A DNA stretch of 64,000 bases from JANWVO01 sp037446555. Lineage in GTDB: Bacteria; Acidobacteriota; Terriglobia; Bryobacterales; Bryobacteraceae. The position numbers and the translations under genes were made by a program. The stretch is from NCBI GenBank assembly GCA_037446555.1, contig JBBIIK010000005.1, forward strand, positions 62,001 to 126,000, in the 5' to 3' direction. The notes beneath the pieces are model-generated. The model saw only the letters and a list, made by a program, of their open reading frames with translations, did not search any database and was not told the DNA's origin. Positions 34,840-45,100 of the stretch are shown piece by piece (the first letter of the stretch is position 1; every line of letters starts with the position of its first letter).

Positions 34840-36265
34840 GCGGCCCGGATGGGCGGACGCGGACAAGCTGCGCGAGGAGTGCGGCATCTTCGCCGTCTAC
34901 GGCCACCCGGAGGCGGCCAGCCTGGCGCACCTGGGCCTGCACGCCTTGCAGCACCGCGGGCAGGAGAGCGCCGGCATCGCCTCGAGCGACGGCTCGATGG
35001 TTTACTGCCACAAGGACATGGGCCACGTGGCGGAGATCTTCACCGCCGACGTGCTGCGCCGCCTGCCCGGCCACCTGGCCATCGGCCACACGCGCTACTC
35101 CACCGCCGGCGACACGGCGTTGTTGAACGCGCAGCCGTTCTCGGTGGCATGCAGCAAGGGCCGCATCGCCGTGGCCCACAACGGCAACCTCACCAATGCG
35201 CCCGAACTGCGGCAGCAGCTCGAGCGGAGCGGCTCGATCTTCCAGGCCACCAGCGACACCGAGGTCATCCTGCATTTGGTGGCGCGCAGCGCGGAGCGGA
35301 CGCTTTCCGGCGCGTTGCGCGAGGCGCTGCTGATGATCGACGGCGCCTTCTCGCTCGTCTTCCTCGCGCAGGACCGCATCATCGTGGCGCGCGACCCGCA
35401 CGGGTTCCGCCCCCTCGCCATTGGGCGCATGAACCTGCGCTCCGGCCCCGCCTACGTCTTCGCCAGCGAAACCTGCGCCTTCGACCTGATCGACGCCTCC
35501 CACATCGGCGACGTCGAGCCCGGCGAGATGGTCATCGCCGGCCCCGAGGCACTGGAGCGCGAGTTCTTCACGGTGCCGCGCCGGCGCGCCCAGTGCGTCT
35601 TCGAGCACGTTTACTTCTCGCGTCCAGACTCGGTGGTCTTCGGCCGAAGCGTGCAGCACTCCCGCGAGATGATGGGCCGGCTGCTGGCCGAAGAGAAGCC
35701 CGTAGAGGCCGACGTCATCGTGCCGATCCCGGACTCCGGCGTGGCCGCCGCCCTGGGCTACTCGGCTGCCTCGGGCATCCCCTTCCGCCACGGGCTCATC
35801 CGCAACCATTACGTCGGCCGCACCTTTATCGAGCCTTCGCAGGCCATCCGCGATTTCGGCGTGCGCCTGAAGCTCAATCCGGTGCGCGAGATTCTGCGCG
35901 GCAAGAGCGTCATTCTGGTGGACGACTCTATCGTCCGCGGCACCACGTCGCAGAAGATCGTCCGCATGGTGCGCAACGCCGGGGCGCGCGAGGTGCACCT
36001 GCGCATCTCCTGCCCGCCGACGATGTCGCCCTGCTACTACGGCGTGGACACACCCACCAAGCGCGAGCTGATCGCCGCCAACCAGAGCATCGAGGAGATC
36101 CGGCAGTTCATCGGCGCCGACACGCTGGCTTACCTCTCGCTCGAGAACCTGATGAAGTCGGTCGAGGACACCAGCTCGGATTACTGTTACGCCTGCTACA
36201 CGGGCCGCTATCCCACTGACATCGTCTCCGTCGAGGACCTGCTCGCCTCACGCGTCCGCATCTGA
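34832..36265 (+). CDS. purF: Amidophosphoribosyltransferase
   Basis: PurF makes 5-phosphoribosylamine from PRPP and glutamine, the first committed step of purine synthesis. The 477-residue protein has an N-terminal propeptide ending before the Ntn nucleophile cysteine in ECGIFAVYGH, the LQHRGQESAGIA loop, and the PRPP-binding motif VILVDDSIVRGTTSQ. Cysteines CPPTMSPCYYG and YCYACYTGRYP fit the Fe-S-containing Bacillus-type enzyme. It overlaps purL by 8 bp with a caggaga ribosome site. Its stop directly abuts the stop of convergent rlmB. Confidence 0.96.
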   Translation: MPERPGWADADKLREECGIFAVYGHPEAASLAHLGLHALQHRGQESAGIASSDGSMVYCHKDMGHVAEIFTADVLRRLPGHLAIGHTRYSTAGDTALLNAQPFSVACSKGRIAVAHNGNLTNAPELRQQLERSGSIFQATSDTEVILHLVARSAERTLSGALREALLMIDGAFSLVFLAQDRIIVARDPHGFRPLAIGRMNLRSGPAYVFASETCAFDLIDASHIGDVEPGEMVIAGPEALEREFFTVPRRRAQCVFEHVYFSRPDSVVFGRSVQHSREMMGRLLAEEKPVEADVIVPIPDSGVAAALGYSAASGIPFRHGLIRNHYVGRTFIEPSQAIRDFGVRLKLNPVREILRGKSVILVDDSIVRGTTSQKIVRMVRNAGAREVHLRISCPPTMSPCYYGVDTPTKRELIAANQSIEEIRQFIGADTLAYLSLENLMKSVEDTSSDYCYACYTGRYPTDIVSVEDLLASRVRI

Positions 36266-36997
36266 TCACTCGCCCGCGGGCGCGTCGCGCCCAGTGCGGC
36301 GCCGCCAGTCGAACAGCACGATGCCCGCCGCCACGCTCACGTTCAGGCTCGCGATCTGGCCCGACATCGGGATCCGCAGCAGAAAGTCGCAGCGCTTTCG
36401 CGTGAGTTCGTGCAGCCCGCGCCCCTCGCCGCCGAACACCAGCGCCGCCGGATCCGTGTAGCTGGCCTCGTAGTAAGGCTGCGGCCCGCGCTCGTCCACG
36501 CCGAAGATCCAGAAGCCCGCCTGCTTCATCTCCTCGAGCGCCCGGTTGATGTTGGCCACGCGCACCACAGGCAGCAAGGAGAGCGCGCCGGCGGCTGCCT
36601 TGGCCGCGGCTTCCGTCAGCGGCGCGGCGCGCCGCTCCGGCGCTACGACAGCTGTTGCGCCAGCGGCATATGCGGTGCGGACGATGGCCCCAAGGTTGTG
36701 CGGGTCCTCCACGCCGTCCAGCACCACCAGCAGGCCCGCCTTCGCCAGCACGTCTTCCAGCCGTGCGGCCCTCTGCGCCGCGGCAATAGCCACCACGCCC
36801 TGGTGCGGCGCGTTGCGGCTCAGGCGGTCCAGCGCCTCGCGCGGCTCGAACCGGACGGGCACGCCCGCCTTGCGGCACAGGTCGATGATCTCCTGCAGGC
36901 GCGCGCCGCCCGCCCCGCGCGCCACGGAGACGCGCTCCAGCGCGCGTCCGGCGCGCAGCGCCTCCCGCACCGGATGAATCCCCGCCAGCACGGCCAT
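36266..36997 (-). CDS. rlmB: 23S rRNA 2'-O-methyltransferase, RlmB/SpoU family
   Basis: This 243-residue SPOUT-class methyltransferase probably modifies G2251 of 23S rRNA, if it is a true RlmB. It has the N-terminal L30e-like RNA-binding domain (GIHPVREALRAGRALERVSV, APHQGVVAIAA) and the knotted catalytic domain with DPHNLGAIVRTAYAAGA, VFGGEGRGLHELTRKRCD and IPMSGQIASLNVSVAAGI. The start at 36997 is the ATG immediately before the conserved MAVLAGIHPV; a long in-frame extension upstream is antisense to the MerR gene. Convergent with purF, with no bases between the stops. Confidence 0.9.
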   Translation of the reverse strand: MAVLAGIHPVREALRAGRALERVSVARGAGGARLQEIIDLCRKAGVPVRFEPREALDRLSRNAPHQGVVAIAAAQRAARLEDVLAKAGLLVVLDGVEDPHNLGAIVRTAYAAGATAVVAPERRAAPLTEAAAKAAAGALSLLPVVRVANINRALEEMKQAGFWIFGVDERGPQPYYEASYTDPAALVFGGEGRGLHELTRKRCDFLLRIPMSGQIASLNVSVAAGIVLFDWRRRTGRDAPAGE

Positions 36998-37054
36998 GCC
37001 TTCATGGTACCGCCGCGCGGGCGCGGCCGAATAAAACATTTTGGTGGGATTCTG

Positions 37055-37083
37055 TTGACGCGGCGCGCAATCGGATTTACGAT
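37055..37083 (+). promoter_or_regulatory. Sigma-70-type promoter of the MerR-family gene
   Basis: TTGACG (37055-37060) and TACGAT (37078-37083) are separated by exactly 17 bp, a strong match to the housekeeping promoter consensus. The element overlaps an upstream in-frame ATG (37082), so translation should start at 37106. Confidence 0.6.
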
Positions 37084-37105
37084 GGCGGTAGGTTCGTATT
37101 TCCCT

Positions 37106-37573
37106 ATGGCGACAGCCGCGGCGCAGCCCCAGTCCGTGGAGATCCCCGACAAGCTCTACTTCCGCATCGGCGAGGTGAGCCGCCTCACCGGCGTGAAGGC
37201 TTCCGTGCTCCGCTTCTGGGAAACGGAGTTCCCGCAGCTCCACCCGAAGAAATCGGGAACCAACCAGCGCCTGTACCGCCGCAAGGACATCGAGACGGTG
37301 CTCGAGATCAAGCGCCTTCTGTGGGAGAAGCGCTTCACCATCGAGGGGGCGCGCGCCGCGCTGGCCGAGCAGCGCCATGCCCGGCGGCAGGAGGGTGCCG
37401 CCCGCCCCGCCTCAAGGGTTGCCGCCCCGCTTCAGCCTGCGCCGGAGACCCCGCCGCCCCTGCCGGCGCACCTGCTCCAGCGGCACCTGTTCGCCCCCGA
37501 TCCCGAGCGCGCCGCCGCCGTACTGGAGCGCGTCCGTCATGAGCTGAAGGCGGTCCTCGATCTGCTCGGCTGA
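37106..37573 (+). CDS. MerR-family transcriptional regulator
   Basis: The 155-residue protein begins with the winged-helix MerR domain: KLYFRIGEVSRLTGVKASVL, RFWETEFPQLHPKKSGTNQR and LYRRKDIETVLEIKRLLWEK. A short dimerisation helix with proline-rich linker and a C-terminal helix (AAVLERVRHELKAVLDLL) follow. The sequence FWETEFP with KKSGTNQRLYR is typical of the MerR subgroup that lacks metal-binding cysteines; none are present, so a metal sensor is unlikely. The target genes are unknown. Confidence 0.9.
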   Translation: MATAAAQPQSVEIPDKLYFRIGEVSRLTGVKASVLRFWETEFPQLHPKKSGTNQRLYRRKDIETVLEIKRLLWEKRFTIEGARAALAEQRHARRQEGAARPASRVAAPLQPAPETPPPLPAHLLQRHLFAPDPERAAAVLERVRHELKAVLDLLG

Positions 37574-37618
37574 TTTCTGCGCGCGTGACCCCTCGCCGGT
37601 TGCGTTACGCTGGGCTTC

Positions 37619-38071
37619 ATGCATGATGCGAGCAGCAGACTCCGCGCCGCAGCGACCCTCACCGCCGCCTGGTTCCTGATGTGGGCTGGATTCTGGCTCG
37701 TCTTCTTCGCATTGGTGGCGGTCTTCGATCCGGGCAGCCTCGATCCGGGCGAGCCCGCTGCATTCGCGCGCATCTTCACGCTGCTTGGCCTGGCCTCAGC
37801 GGCCATCTGGGGCGTCTGCGAAGCCGCCGTGCCTCGCCGTTCAGGCGCCGCGCATCCCGGCGTGCTTCGAGCTGTCCTGTGGGGCGCGTTCTCCGCCGCG
37901 TTGCCAGTCATCGCCGTGGGCAAGTTACAGCAGGCGGCCGTGTTGGGCCCGGTGGGAGCGGCCATTGGCGCGACGCTGGCTATCGTGGCGCGCGGCGGCG
38001 CCGCCGGTGGACACGGCTGGCTTGCGGCGGCACGCCTCTTGCGCCGGGCGTTTCTTCCCTCGGCGGGCTGA
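37619..38071 (+). CDS. Small integral membrane protein of unknown function
   Basis: A 150-residue protein with about four hydrophobic segments: TAAWFLMWAGFWLVFFALVA, IFTLLGLASAAIWGVCEAA, VLRAVLWGAFSAALPVIAVG and LGPVGAAIGATLAIVA. Basic ends flank them. No family is recognised. The ATG at 37619 lacks a strong ribosome site. It is downstream of the MerR gene by 45 bp and may belong to its transcript. Confidence 0.6.
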   Translation: MHDASSRLRAAATLTAAWFLMWAGFWLVFFALVAVFDPGSLDPGEPAAFARIFTLLGLASAAIWGVCEAAVPRRSGAAHPGVLRAVLWGAFSAALPVIAVGKLQQAAVLGPVGAAIGATLAIVARGGAAGGHGWLAAARLLRRAFLPSAG

Positions 38072-38092
38072 GCCGCGCTGCAGCCGGGCTTC

Positions 38093-40051
38093 TTACTCGT
38101 CCGGCGCCTCGAAAAAGCGTTCGACGTCGGCGATCCTCGTCGTCAGCCGGTACGGCGGCAGCGAATTCAGGAACACGCGCCCGTACCCTGTGCGCAGAAT
38201 GCGGTTGTCGAGCAGCACCAGCACTCCGCGGTCGGTCGAGGAGCGGATCAGCCGCCCGAAACCCTGCTTCAGCGAGATAGCCGCCTGCGGCGCCTGGTAT
38301 TCGTAGAACGGGTTGCCGCCCGCGGCTTCGATCGCCCTGGTCCGCGCCGCCACCACCGGATCGCTGGGAACGGCGAACGGCAGCCGGTCGATGATGACGC
38401 AGGAAAGCTGCTCGCCTTGCACGTCCACGCCCTGCCAGAAGGACGAGGTGGCGAACAGCACCGAATGCGGCGTCGCGCGGAACTGCTCCAGCAGCAGGCG
38501 CTGCGGCGCAGTGCCCTGCAGCAGCACGGGGTAGTCCAGGCGGGGCGCCACGCGCTCGTGGATCTGCCGCATCTGCTGGTAGCTGGTGAAGAGCACGAAG
38601 GCGCGCCCGCGGCTGTGCGCCAGCACCTCTCTCACTTCCTCGGCAGCCGCCGCCACAAACGCCTCGTTTCGTACGTCGGGCAGGTGAGCCGGCACGTAGA
38701 GAAGAGCCTGCCGGGCATAGTCGTAGTGGCTGGGCACGATCAGCTCGCGCGCCCCGTCCAGCCCGAGGCGCGCCTTCAGGTAGTCGAACGTGCCGCCCAC
38801 TGCCAGCGTGGCGCTGGTCAGCACCACCGTCGGCACCGTGCTGAACACCTTCTCGCGCAGGATCGAGCTGACATTCACCGGCGTTGCCTGCAGCGTCAGG
38901 TTGCGCCCCCGCCGCTCCACCCAGTACACGTAGTCCGGATCCTCGCCCTCCAGGAATGCCGCCAGCGTCTCCCGCTGCGCTTTCAGCCGCCGCACCAGCG
39001 GAGCTGTTTCTTCGGGCGCGTCCCTGGCGAGCGAGAGGTGCGTCTCCAGCAACTCCAGAGCCGCCGCGAGCCGCCGGTACGGCTCACCGTGCTTTTCGAG
39101 GAACCGCTTGTGTCCGGTGAACCCGCTCCGCCCCTCCTGCTCCGGAAACAGGGTGAAGAACCGCTCCGCCTCCCCGGCGAGAGCTTTCAGCATCTGCTCC
39201 AGGTCGCGGCTCAGCAGGTTCTTGCGGCGCGCCACCGCCAGAATATCCCGGCGCAGGTCCTCGATCTGGTTGGACGAAACACCAAAGCCGAAATACTGCC
39301 CGGCCACCTCCTCCAGCTCATGGGCTTCGTCGAATATCACGGCAGAATAATCCGGAATAATGGCCCCAAACTCGCTGTCTTTCACCGCAATATCGGCGAA
39401 AAACAGATGGTGGTTGACGATGATGATGTCGGACTCCTGCGCCCGCTGATGCATCAGCGTGATGAAGCAGCGGTCGAACGACGGGCACTTCTGCCCGGTG
39501 CAGAGATCCGCGCGCGCGTCCAGTTTGGCCCACGCCGTCGATCCGTCGGGGAGGTTCTGGATCGAGGAGCGGTCCCCGGTTTCCGCTGTCTTCTCCCACT
39601 CGCGGATGATCGCGAAGTCGCTTACCTCTTCCAGCCCGGCGAGCACGGGCTCCCGCTCGGCGTCATAGATTTTCTGGCGGCAGGCATAATTGCTTCTTCC
39701 CTTCATGTAGCAGGCTTTGACGCCGCCCCCGAACACGCTGTTGAGGAACGGAATGTCCTTGAAGAAGAGCTGCTCCTGAAGGTTCTTGGTCCCCGTCGAG
39801 ATGACCACCCGCTTGCCGGAGAGGATGGCGGGAACCAGGTAGGCCAGCGTTTTGCCGGTGCCCGTGCCCGCTTCGACAATTTGATGCCGCTTTTCTTCCA
39901 GGGCCGCCTCCACCGCCAGAGCCATTTCGATCTGCCCCTGGCGGAATTCGTAATTCGGATGCGCGCGCTCGAGCGGTCCCCGGCGCGAGAAGAACTGTTT
40001 GACTGTGAGCTGCTTTTTCAAGCGGTCCAATCTCAGTGTATGAAAACGCAC
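38093..40051 (-). CDS. DinG/YoaA-family (XPD-like) DNA helicase
   Basis: The 652-residue protein is a superfamily 2 5'-3' helicase with an iron-sulfur domain. Walker A is EAGTGTGKTLAYL, and the DEAH box is VIFDEAHELEEVA. Four cysteines between them (YACRQK, LCTGQKC, FDRC) form the probable Fe-S site of the XPD/DinG type. Motifs V-VI are SSFWQGVDVQGEQ and QGFGRLIRSSTDRG. There is no exonuclease domain. It is likely involved in resolving R-loops, replication forks or G-quadruplexes. The GTG start at 40051 is uncertain because no ATG precedes the conserved region. Confidence 0.88.
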   Translation of the reverse strand: MRFHTLRLDRLKKQLTVKQFFSRRGPLERAHPNYEFRQGQIEMALAVEAALEEKRHQIVEAGTGTGKTLAYLVPAILSGKRVVISTGTKNLQEQLFFKDIPFLNSVFGGGVKACYMKGRSNYACRQKIYDAEREPVLAGLEEVSDFAIIREWEKTAETGDRSSIQNLPDGSTAWAKLDARADLCTGQKCPSFDRCFITLMHQRAQESDIIIVNHHLFFADIAVKDSEFGAIIPDYSAVIFDEAHELEEVAGQYFGFGVSSNQIEDLRRDILAVARRKNLLSRDLEQMLKALAGEAERFFTLFPEQEGRSGFTGHKRFLEKHGEPYRRLAAALELLETHLSLARDAPEETAPLVRRLKAQRETLAAFLEGEDPDYVYWVERRGRNLTLQATPVNVSSILREKVFSTVPTVVLTSATLAVGGTFDYLKARLGLDGARELIVPSHYDYARQALLYVPAHLPDVRNEAFVAAAAEEVREVLAHSRGRAFVLFTSYQQMRQIHERVAPRLDYPVLLQGTAPQRLLLEQFRATPHSVLFATSSFWQGVDVQGEQLSCVIIDRLPFAVPSDPVVAARTRAIEAAGGNPFYEYQAPQAAISLKQGFGRLIRSSTDRGVLVLLDNRILRTGYGRVFLNSLPPYRLTTRIADVERFFEAPDE

Positions 40052-40139
40052 CGGTGCGGCGGCGCTGAGGCTTGCAAAGTTTCATTCCACCCGCCGGGGC
40101 GGCCGATAAGATGGGCGAGGAACGCGATCTAGAGGTCCC

Positions 40140-40994
40140 ATGCCCGCCCGCACACTGCCGCTACGGCTGGACGCCCTGCCGCCGTTTCGCCCGGTCGTCG
40201 CGCGCCTGCTCGCCGAACTCTCCGGCGAGCCCTCTGGCTTCCGCCGCATCCGCCTGCTGGTGGGCGAAGATCCGGCGCTGGCAGCGCAGGTGCTCCGTCT
40301 GGCCAACTCCGCGCTCTTCGGCCGCCGTGGCACAGTCACCGACCTGCTGAGCGCGCTGGCCCTGATCGGCCTGGACCGGCTGCGTGCGCTCGTGCTCACC
40401 TACGGCGTGCGCCACCTCTTCCGCCCTCTTGCCCGCCTCCCGCATGCGCGCGCGATCTGGCGCCACAGCCTGGCCACCGCCATCCTGGCTGCCGATCTCG
40501 CCCTCGATCAGGACGGCGACATGATGGAGTGCTACACAGCCGGCCTGCTGCACGACCTCGGACGGCTGGTGCTTCTGGCTTCTGCTCCGGAACCTTACTC
40601 CATCCTGCTCGAACAGGCGTGCGGCGCCGCTCACTGCCTGGAACTCGAGCACGAGCTGTTCCGCATGAATCATGCCGATGCCGGCGCCCGCGCCATGCGC
40701 CGCTACGGCCTCCCCGAGGAACTCGCCACGGCTGCCCGCCTCCATCATCACACCGACCCGCTGGAGCTCTCGAGAAACGACCCCGAAGCCGCTCTCGTCG
40801 CCTCCAGTTGCCGCCTCGCCACCAGCACGGGTTTCGCCGTCGTTGCAGAGCAGCCGCCCGCTGCGCCTGACGGCGGTCAGCGGGAGCAGGAGGATGCAGG
40901 TGACCAGGACGATCTGTGCCTGTACCTGCGCGAGCGCGTGGCCGAGATCGAGTTGGAGCTGGGTCTCGCGCTGCCGGACGCGGGCGCCGTGTGA
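40140..40994 (+). CDS. HDOD-domain signalling protein
   Basis: The 284-residue protein is a single HDOD domain: PFRPVVARLLAELSGEPSGFRRI, LVGEDPALAAQVLRLANSALFG, GLDRLRALVLTYGVRHLF and GLLHDLGRLVLLAS. In the last, the HD pair is retained although most HDOD proteins lack hydrolase activity. A C-terminal acidic coiled segment follows (YLRERVAEIELELGLALP). HDOD proteins act in signalling, chemotaxis or cell-cycle control; the partner is unknown. The start at 40140 has an agagg ribosome site. Confidence 0.85.
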   Translation: MPARTLPLRLDALPPFRPVVARLLAELSGEPSGFRRIRLLVGEDPALAAQVLRLANSALFGRRGTVTDLLSALALIGLDRLRALVLTYGVRHLFRPLARLPHARAIWRHSLATAILAADLALDQDGDMMECYTAGLLHDLGRLVLLASAPEPYSILLEQACGAAHCLELEHELFRMNHADAGARAMRRYGLPEELATAARLHHHTDPLELSRNDPEAALVASSCRLATSTGFAVVAEQPPAAPDGGQREQEDAGDQDDLCLYLRERVAEIELELGLALPDAGAV

Positions 40995-41060
40995 AGCGCA
41001 TCGATTCACAATCCAGCCTGGGATGTCTGAAATGTCCCCGCGGCCATGTATGATCGGAGC

Positions 41061-42068
41061 ATGTCCCCCCATGGCCTCACCCGCCGCACGTGGCTCGCGG
41101 CTGCCGCCTCCCTGATGCAGGCCGGCGAGGAGGGCCGTGTCATGACGGTGCGCGGCCCCGTCCCGCCGCAGAAACTCGGCCTGATGCTGCCCCACGAACA
41201 CCTGTTTTCCAACTTCGGCGAAGATCCCGCTGAACCGCCGAAGTACGACGAGCCGCGGCTGCTGGAAGCAGTGATTCCCTACGCACAACGCGTCAAGGCT
41301 CTGGGCTGCGGGGCCGTTGCCGACTCGACAGCCGCCTGGTTCGGCCGCAGCCCGCGCCTGCTGCGCGCCGTATCGGAGAAGACAGGGCTTCACATCCTCA
41401 CCAACACGGGCTACTACGGCGCGGCATCGGACCGCTACGTTCCGAGGCATGCGTTTGAGGAGACTCACGCCGGGCTGGCGGCTCGCTGGCTGCGCGAATG
41501 GAGGGAGGGCATCGCTGGTACGGGCATCCGCCCGGGCTTCTTCAAGATCGGCGTAGACAGCGGCCCGTTGTCGGAAATCGACGCGAAGCTGATCCGCGCG
41601 GCTGCCGTTGCGCACCGCGAGTCCGGGCTGACGATCGCCGTGCATACGGGCGGCAATCTCGAAGTGGTGCGGCGGCAATTGGCGATCCTGCGCGAGGAGG
41701 GCGTTTCTCCAGAGGCGTGGATCTGGGTACATGCCAATCAGGTGAAGCCCGGAGAGGAGCAGGCGCTGGAGGAAGCAGCGCGCTCCGGGGCATGGATCAG
41801 CCTGGACGGGCTGGACGATACCTCGCTGGAGCGCCATCTGGAGCTGCTGCTGTGGTTGAGAAACAGAGGGCACATCCAGCGGGTTTTGCTTTCACACGAC
41901 GGCAACAGCTTCCGGGCGGGCGGGAAGAGGCCCCTGCGGCCGTTTACGCTGCTGTTCGAGCAGTTCCTGCCGCGTTTGAGACAAGCCGGGCTCCAGCCGG
42001 CCGAGATCCGCCGCTTGACGGAAAACAACCCGGCGCGCGCCTTCACCATCCGGCGGCGGCTGAGCTGA
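41061..42068 (+). CDS. Phosphotriesterase-family metal-dependent hydrolase
   Basis: The 335-residue protein has an N-terminal TAT-like segment (LTRRTWLAAAASL), so it may be exported folded. The amidohydrolase barrel shows the metal ligands of the phosphotriesterase family. These are HxH in LPHEHLFSN, the carbamylated lysine in PGFFKIGVDSG, histidines in TIAVHTGGN and WVHANQ, and the catalytic aspartate in LLSHDGNSF. Most family members are lactonases rather than true phosphotriesterases, so the substrate is uncertain. The start at 41061 follows a cggag ribosome site; ATG 41046 is the alternative. Confidence 0.87.
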   Translation: MSPHGLTRRTWLAAAASLMQAGEEGRVMTVRGPVPPQKLGLMLPHEHLFSNFGEDPAEPPKYDEPRLLEAVIPYAQRVKALGCGAVADSTAAWFGRSPRLLRAVSEKTGLHILTNTGYYGAASDRYVPRHAFEETHAGLAARWLREWREGIAGTGIRPGFFKIGVDSGPLSEIDAKLIRAAAVAHRESGLTIAVHTGGNLEVVRRQLAILREEGVSPEAWIWVHANQVKPGEEQALEEAARSGAWISLDGLDDTSLERHLELLLWLRNRGHIQRVLLSHDGNSFRAGGKRPLRPFTLLFEQFLPRLRQAGLQPAEIRRLTENNPARAFTIRRRLS

Positions 42069-42079
42069 CCCCAAGAAAA

Positions 42080-42117
42080 AGGCCGGCCCCGCGGGCTGAT
42101 GCCCGTGGGCCCGGCCT
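42080..42117. terminator. Bidirectional hairpin terminator
   Basis: A nearly perfect GC hairpin of about 17 bp with a TGAT loop lies between the convergent phosphotriesterase-like and Oar-like genes. It is flanked by A-rich sequence on the left (aagaaaaa) and T-rich sequence on the right (tgttctt), so it can serve transcripts from both sides. Confidence 0.75.
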
Positions 42118-42138
42118 GTTCTTGAATGTCAACCTGGC

Positions 42139-45100
42139 TTAGAAGTTGTAGCGGGCGGTGAAGATCATGCTACGGCCGCCTACGTTGGTGAAGCCGAGGT
42201 TGAGGAAGGTCGTATTGTTCGTGTTGGCCGATACCGTGTTCCCCGGCAGTGCGTTGAAGTTGCGGTGGTTGAAGACGTTGAAGACCTCCCACCGCAGCTC
42301 CAGGCTCTGTGACTCGCCGAAGGTGCGAACGCGCTTGATGAGCGCCGCATCCGTGTTGTAGGTGTTGCCCACGCGGCGGATGTTGGCGCCGGCGCCGATC
42401 AGGCCGGAGTTGTTCGGGTAGGCCATCCACATCGGGTTCGGCACCGTCGGGCTGGAGCCCGTGCCCGGCGTGCCATTCAGATTGAACCCGGCGCGCTGGC
42501 TGAAGTTGATGGTTGAGATCGCCCCGGGCAGGATGCCCAGCGGGTTGTTGGCGTTCAGGATGCTGAACGGCCAGCCCTGCTGCATCGTGGTGATGCCGCT
42601 GATCGACCAGCCATCCACGATGCGTCCCCACAGACCTTTCTGCTGGAAGAACTGGGGGAACTGGTAGATGCCGTTCAGCACAAAGCGGTGCGGCGTGTCG
42701 AAGCCCGAGCGGGCCTTGTCCAGCCGCATGTTGAACGGCACGGAAGGCAGTGTCCGGTTGGTCTGGCCGCCCAGGATGTCATCGTTTTCGCTGATGAAGG
42801 TCGACCACGTGTAGTTGGCCTCGAACTGGTACCCCTTCGAGAACCGCTTCTCCACGGTCAGTTGCATCGAGTGGAAGTTCGACATGCCGTAGCCGTCGCC
42901 CACGAGGATGGAGCCGCGCGTGGGATCGACGCGGAAGGCAGCCTGCCCGCTCACCGTGGCCGGCTTCATTCCGTAGCTCTGCACCACGGGCTGAAGCAGT
43001 TCGGGATTGGCGTTCACAGCCGCGGCGAAGAAGCCGAGGTTGCGCTCCGCCTCCCGCACCAGCCGGGCGCCACGGGTGCCCACATAAAACAGCTTGAACG
43101 CGTAGTCCGCGGTGAACTGCCGCTCAATGCCGAGGCTGACTTGTTGCGAATAGGGCTGCTGAATCCGCTTGTCCGGCGAGTAATACCGGTAGGGCAGCAG
43201 ATTCGGATCTCCCCGGTAGTCGCTCGGCTGCGGGGGCGCAGGGCGCTTCGCGGGATCGAAGATCTGGGTCCCGGTCAGGTTGGCCAGCGTCACCGTCACG
43301 CCGCGCGGGTAGTTGCGGGCGGTGTTCAGCAGGATGTTCTGGAACACCTGGTCGTAGCTGATGGCATAGCCGCCGCGCAGCACGAACTTGCCATTGCCGC
43401 TGATCCAGCCGAGCAGGCCGTCGCTCGCCTTCGGGCTCCAGGCGAAACCGAAGCGCGGCGCCCAGTTGTTGACGTCAGCCTTCGCGTTGGAGAAGAATCC
43501 GAACGGCACCGACGTGTACTCGTAGCGGATGCCGAGGTTCAGCATCAGGCTGTTGGTGAGGCGGTAGTCGTCGGCGAAGAAGCCCTGGAACTCGTGAGTC
43601 TTCGCTGGCACGGAACCCGTTCCGGCATACTGGCTGAACTGGGCGTTGCGGTCAAACAGGAAGTCTGCCAGGCTCGGGTAGCTGATCACACCCCGGCTGG
43701 CAGGCGCGAAGAACGAGTTCAGACGGTATTGCAGGTAGTTGAAGCCGTAGCGCAGCGTGTGCCTAGACCTCATCTGCGACCAGTTGTTGGTCAGCTCGTA
43801 CAGATTGTCCGTGCGGTACTGCGGGAAATTCTGGTTGCCGATCGTGGGCAGGCCGCTGCCGCTGATGGAGAACTGGGCGGGGAAGTTTTCGGGGAAGCTG
43901 GCTTCGCGGCGCGCATAGCTCAGGCGCGTCTCCATGACCAGCGTCGGGCTCCACACACGAATGTGGTTGATGGTGGCATTGTTGTTGACGACGATCGAGC
44001 CCACCTGGTTCACAGCCAGCGATGCCGGTGAGCCTGGATCGGTATTGTCGTCCTTGATCCAGCGCATCTGGAGGTTGTCCTTGTCGGTCAGCCGCCAGTC
44101 GTAACGCATCAGCCCGCGGTGGATGTCACGCCCGTAGCTGAGCGCCTGCCCCGCGCCGCGGCGGTATTGCTGCACGGGCAGAGCCAGCGTGGGACCGCCG
44201 GGGATCGCCACATTCACCGTGCCGACGGGCGTCGGGTCATTGGCCACCGGATGCCACTGCTTCAGGAAGGCCACCGTGCCTGGAGCGAAACTGTTTTGGT
44301 ATTGAGTCAACAGATCCCAGGCCTGCTGGGAGTAAGCGTTCGTCACGGGATTCGCCGTCGACCGCAGCCGGTCGAGGTCGTAGCCGCCGAAAAAGAACAG
44401 CTTGTTCTTGATGATCGGGCCGCCAACGGAGCCCAGAACCTGATTCCGCACCGAGACGCCGCGCGCCCGCCGCATGGCGTCGTAATCGCTCGCGCCGGCC
44501 TGCTTCTGGGCATTGAACGTCCTCTGCTGGCCGGTCGTGAAGGCGTCCCAGCCGTTGCCGAGCCAGCTCCAGCGGGCGATGCCGTGAAATTCGTTCGAGC
44601 CGCTCTTGGTCACCTGCATGACCACAGAGCCTGAGTTGCGGCCGTATTCGGCCGAGAATGTGTTCGTGATGATGCGGAACTCGCCCAGATATTCCGGCGC
44701 GGGAGACTGCCGCGGAATGGAGAGCGACTGGTCGTTGTTGTTCGCGCCGTCGAGCATGAAGTTGTTCGAGCGGGTGCGGGCGCCATTCACCACGAAGCCC
44801 GAACCGGGCCGCCCGGCGTTGTTCCCTGTCACGCCCGGCTGCAGCAACGCCAGCCCGTTCAGGGTGTTCAGCCCCGGAAGCTCGAGAATCCGCCGGGTTT
44901 CAACGCCGCGGCTGATCTGCGCCTTGGTGGCCTCAATCAGCGGCGCCTCTTCCGTGATCGTGATCACCTCCTGCGTGCCGCTGGGCTTCAGCGTTACGTC
45001 CACGGCGCGCTCCACCGACGACTCCACCGTCAGCGGGCCGCGGATGACTTTCTCAAAGCCCTTTGCAGCCACTTCCAACTGATAGCGGCCGATCGGCAGC

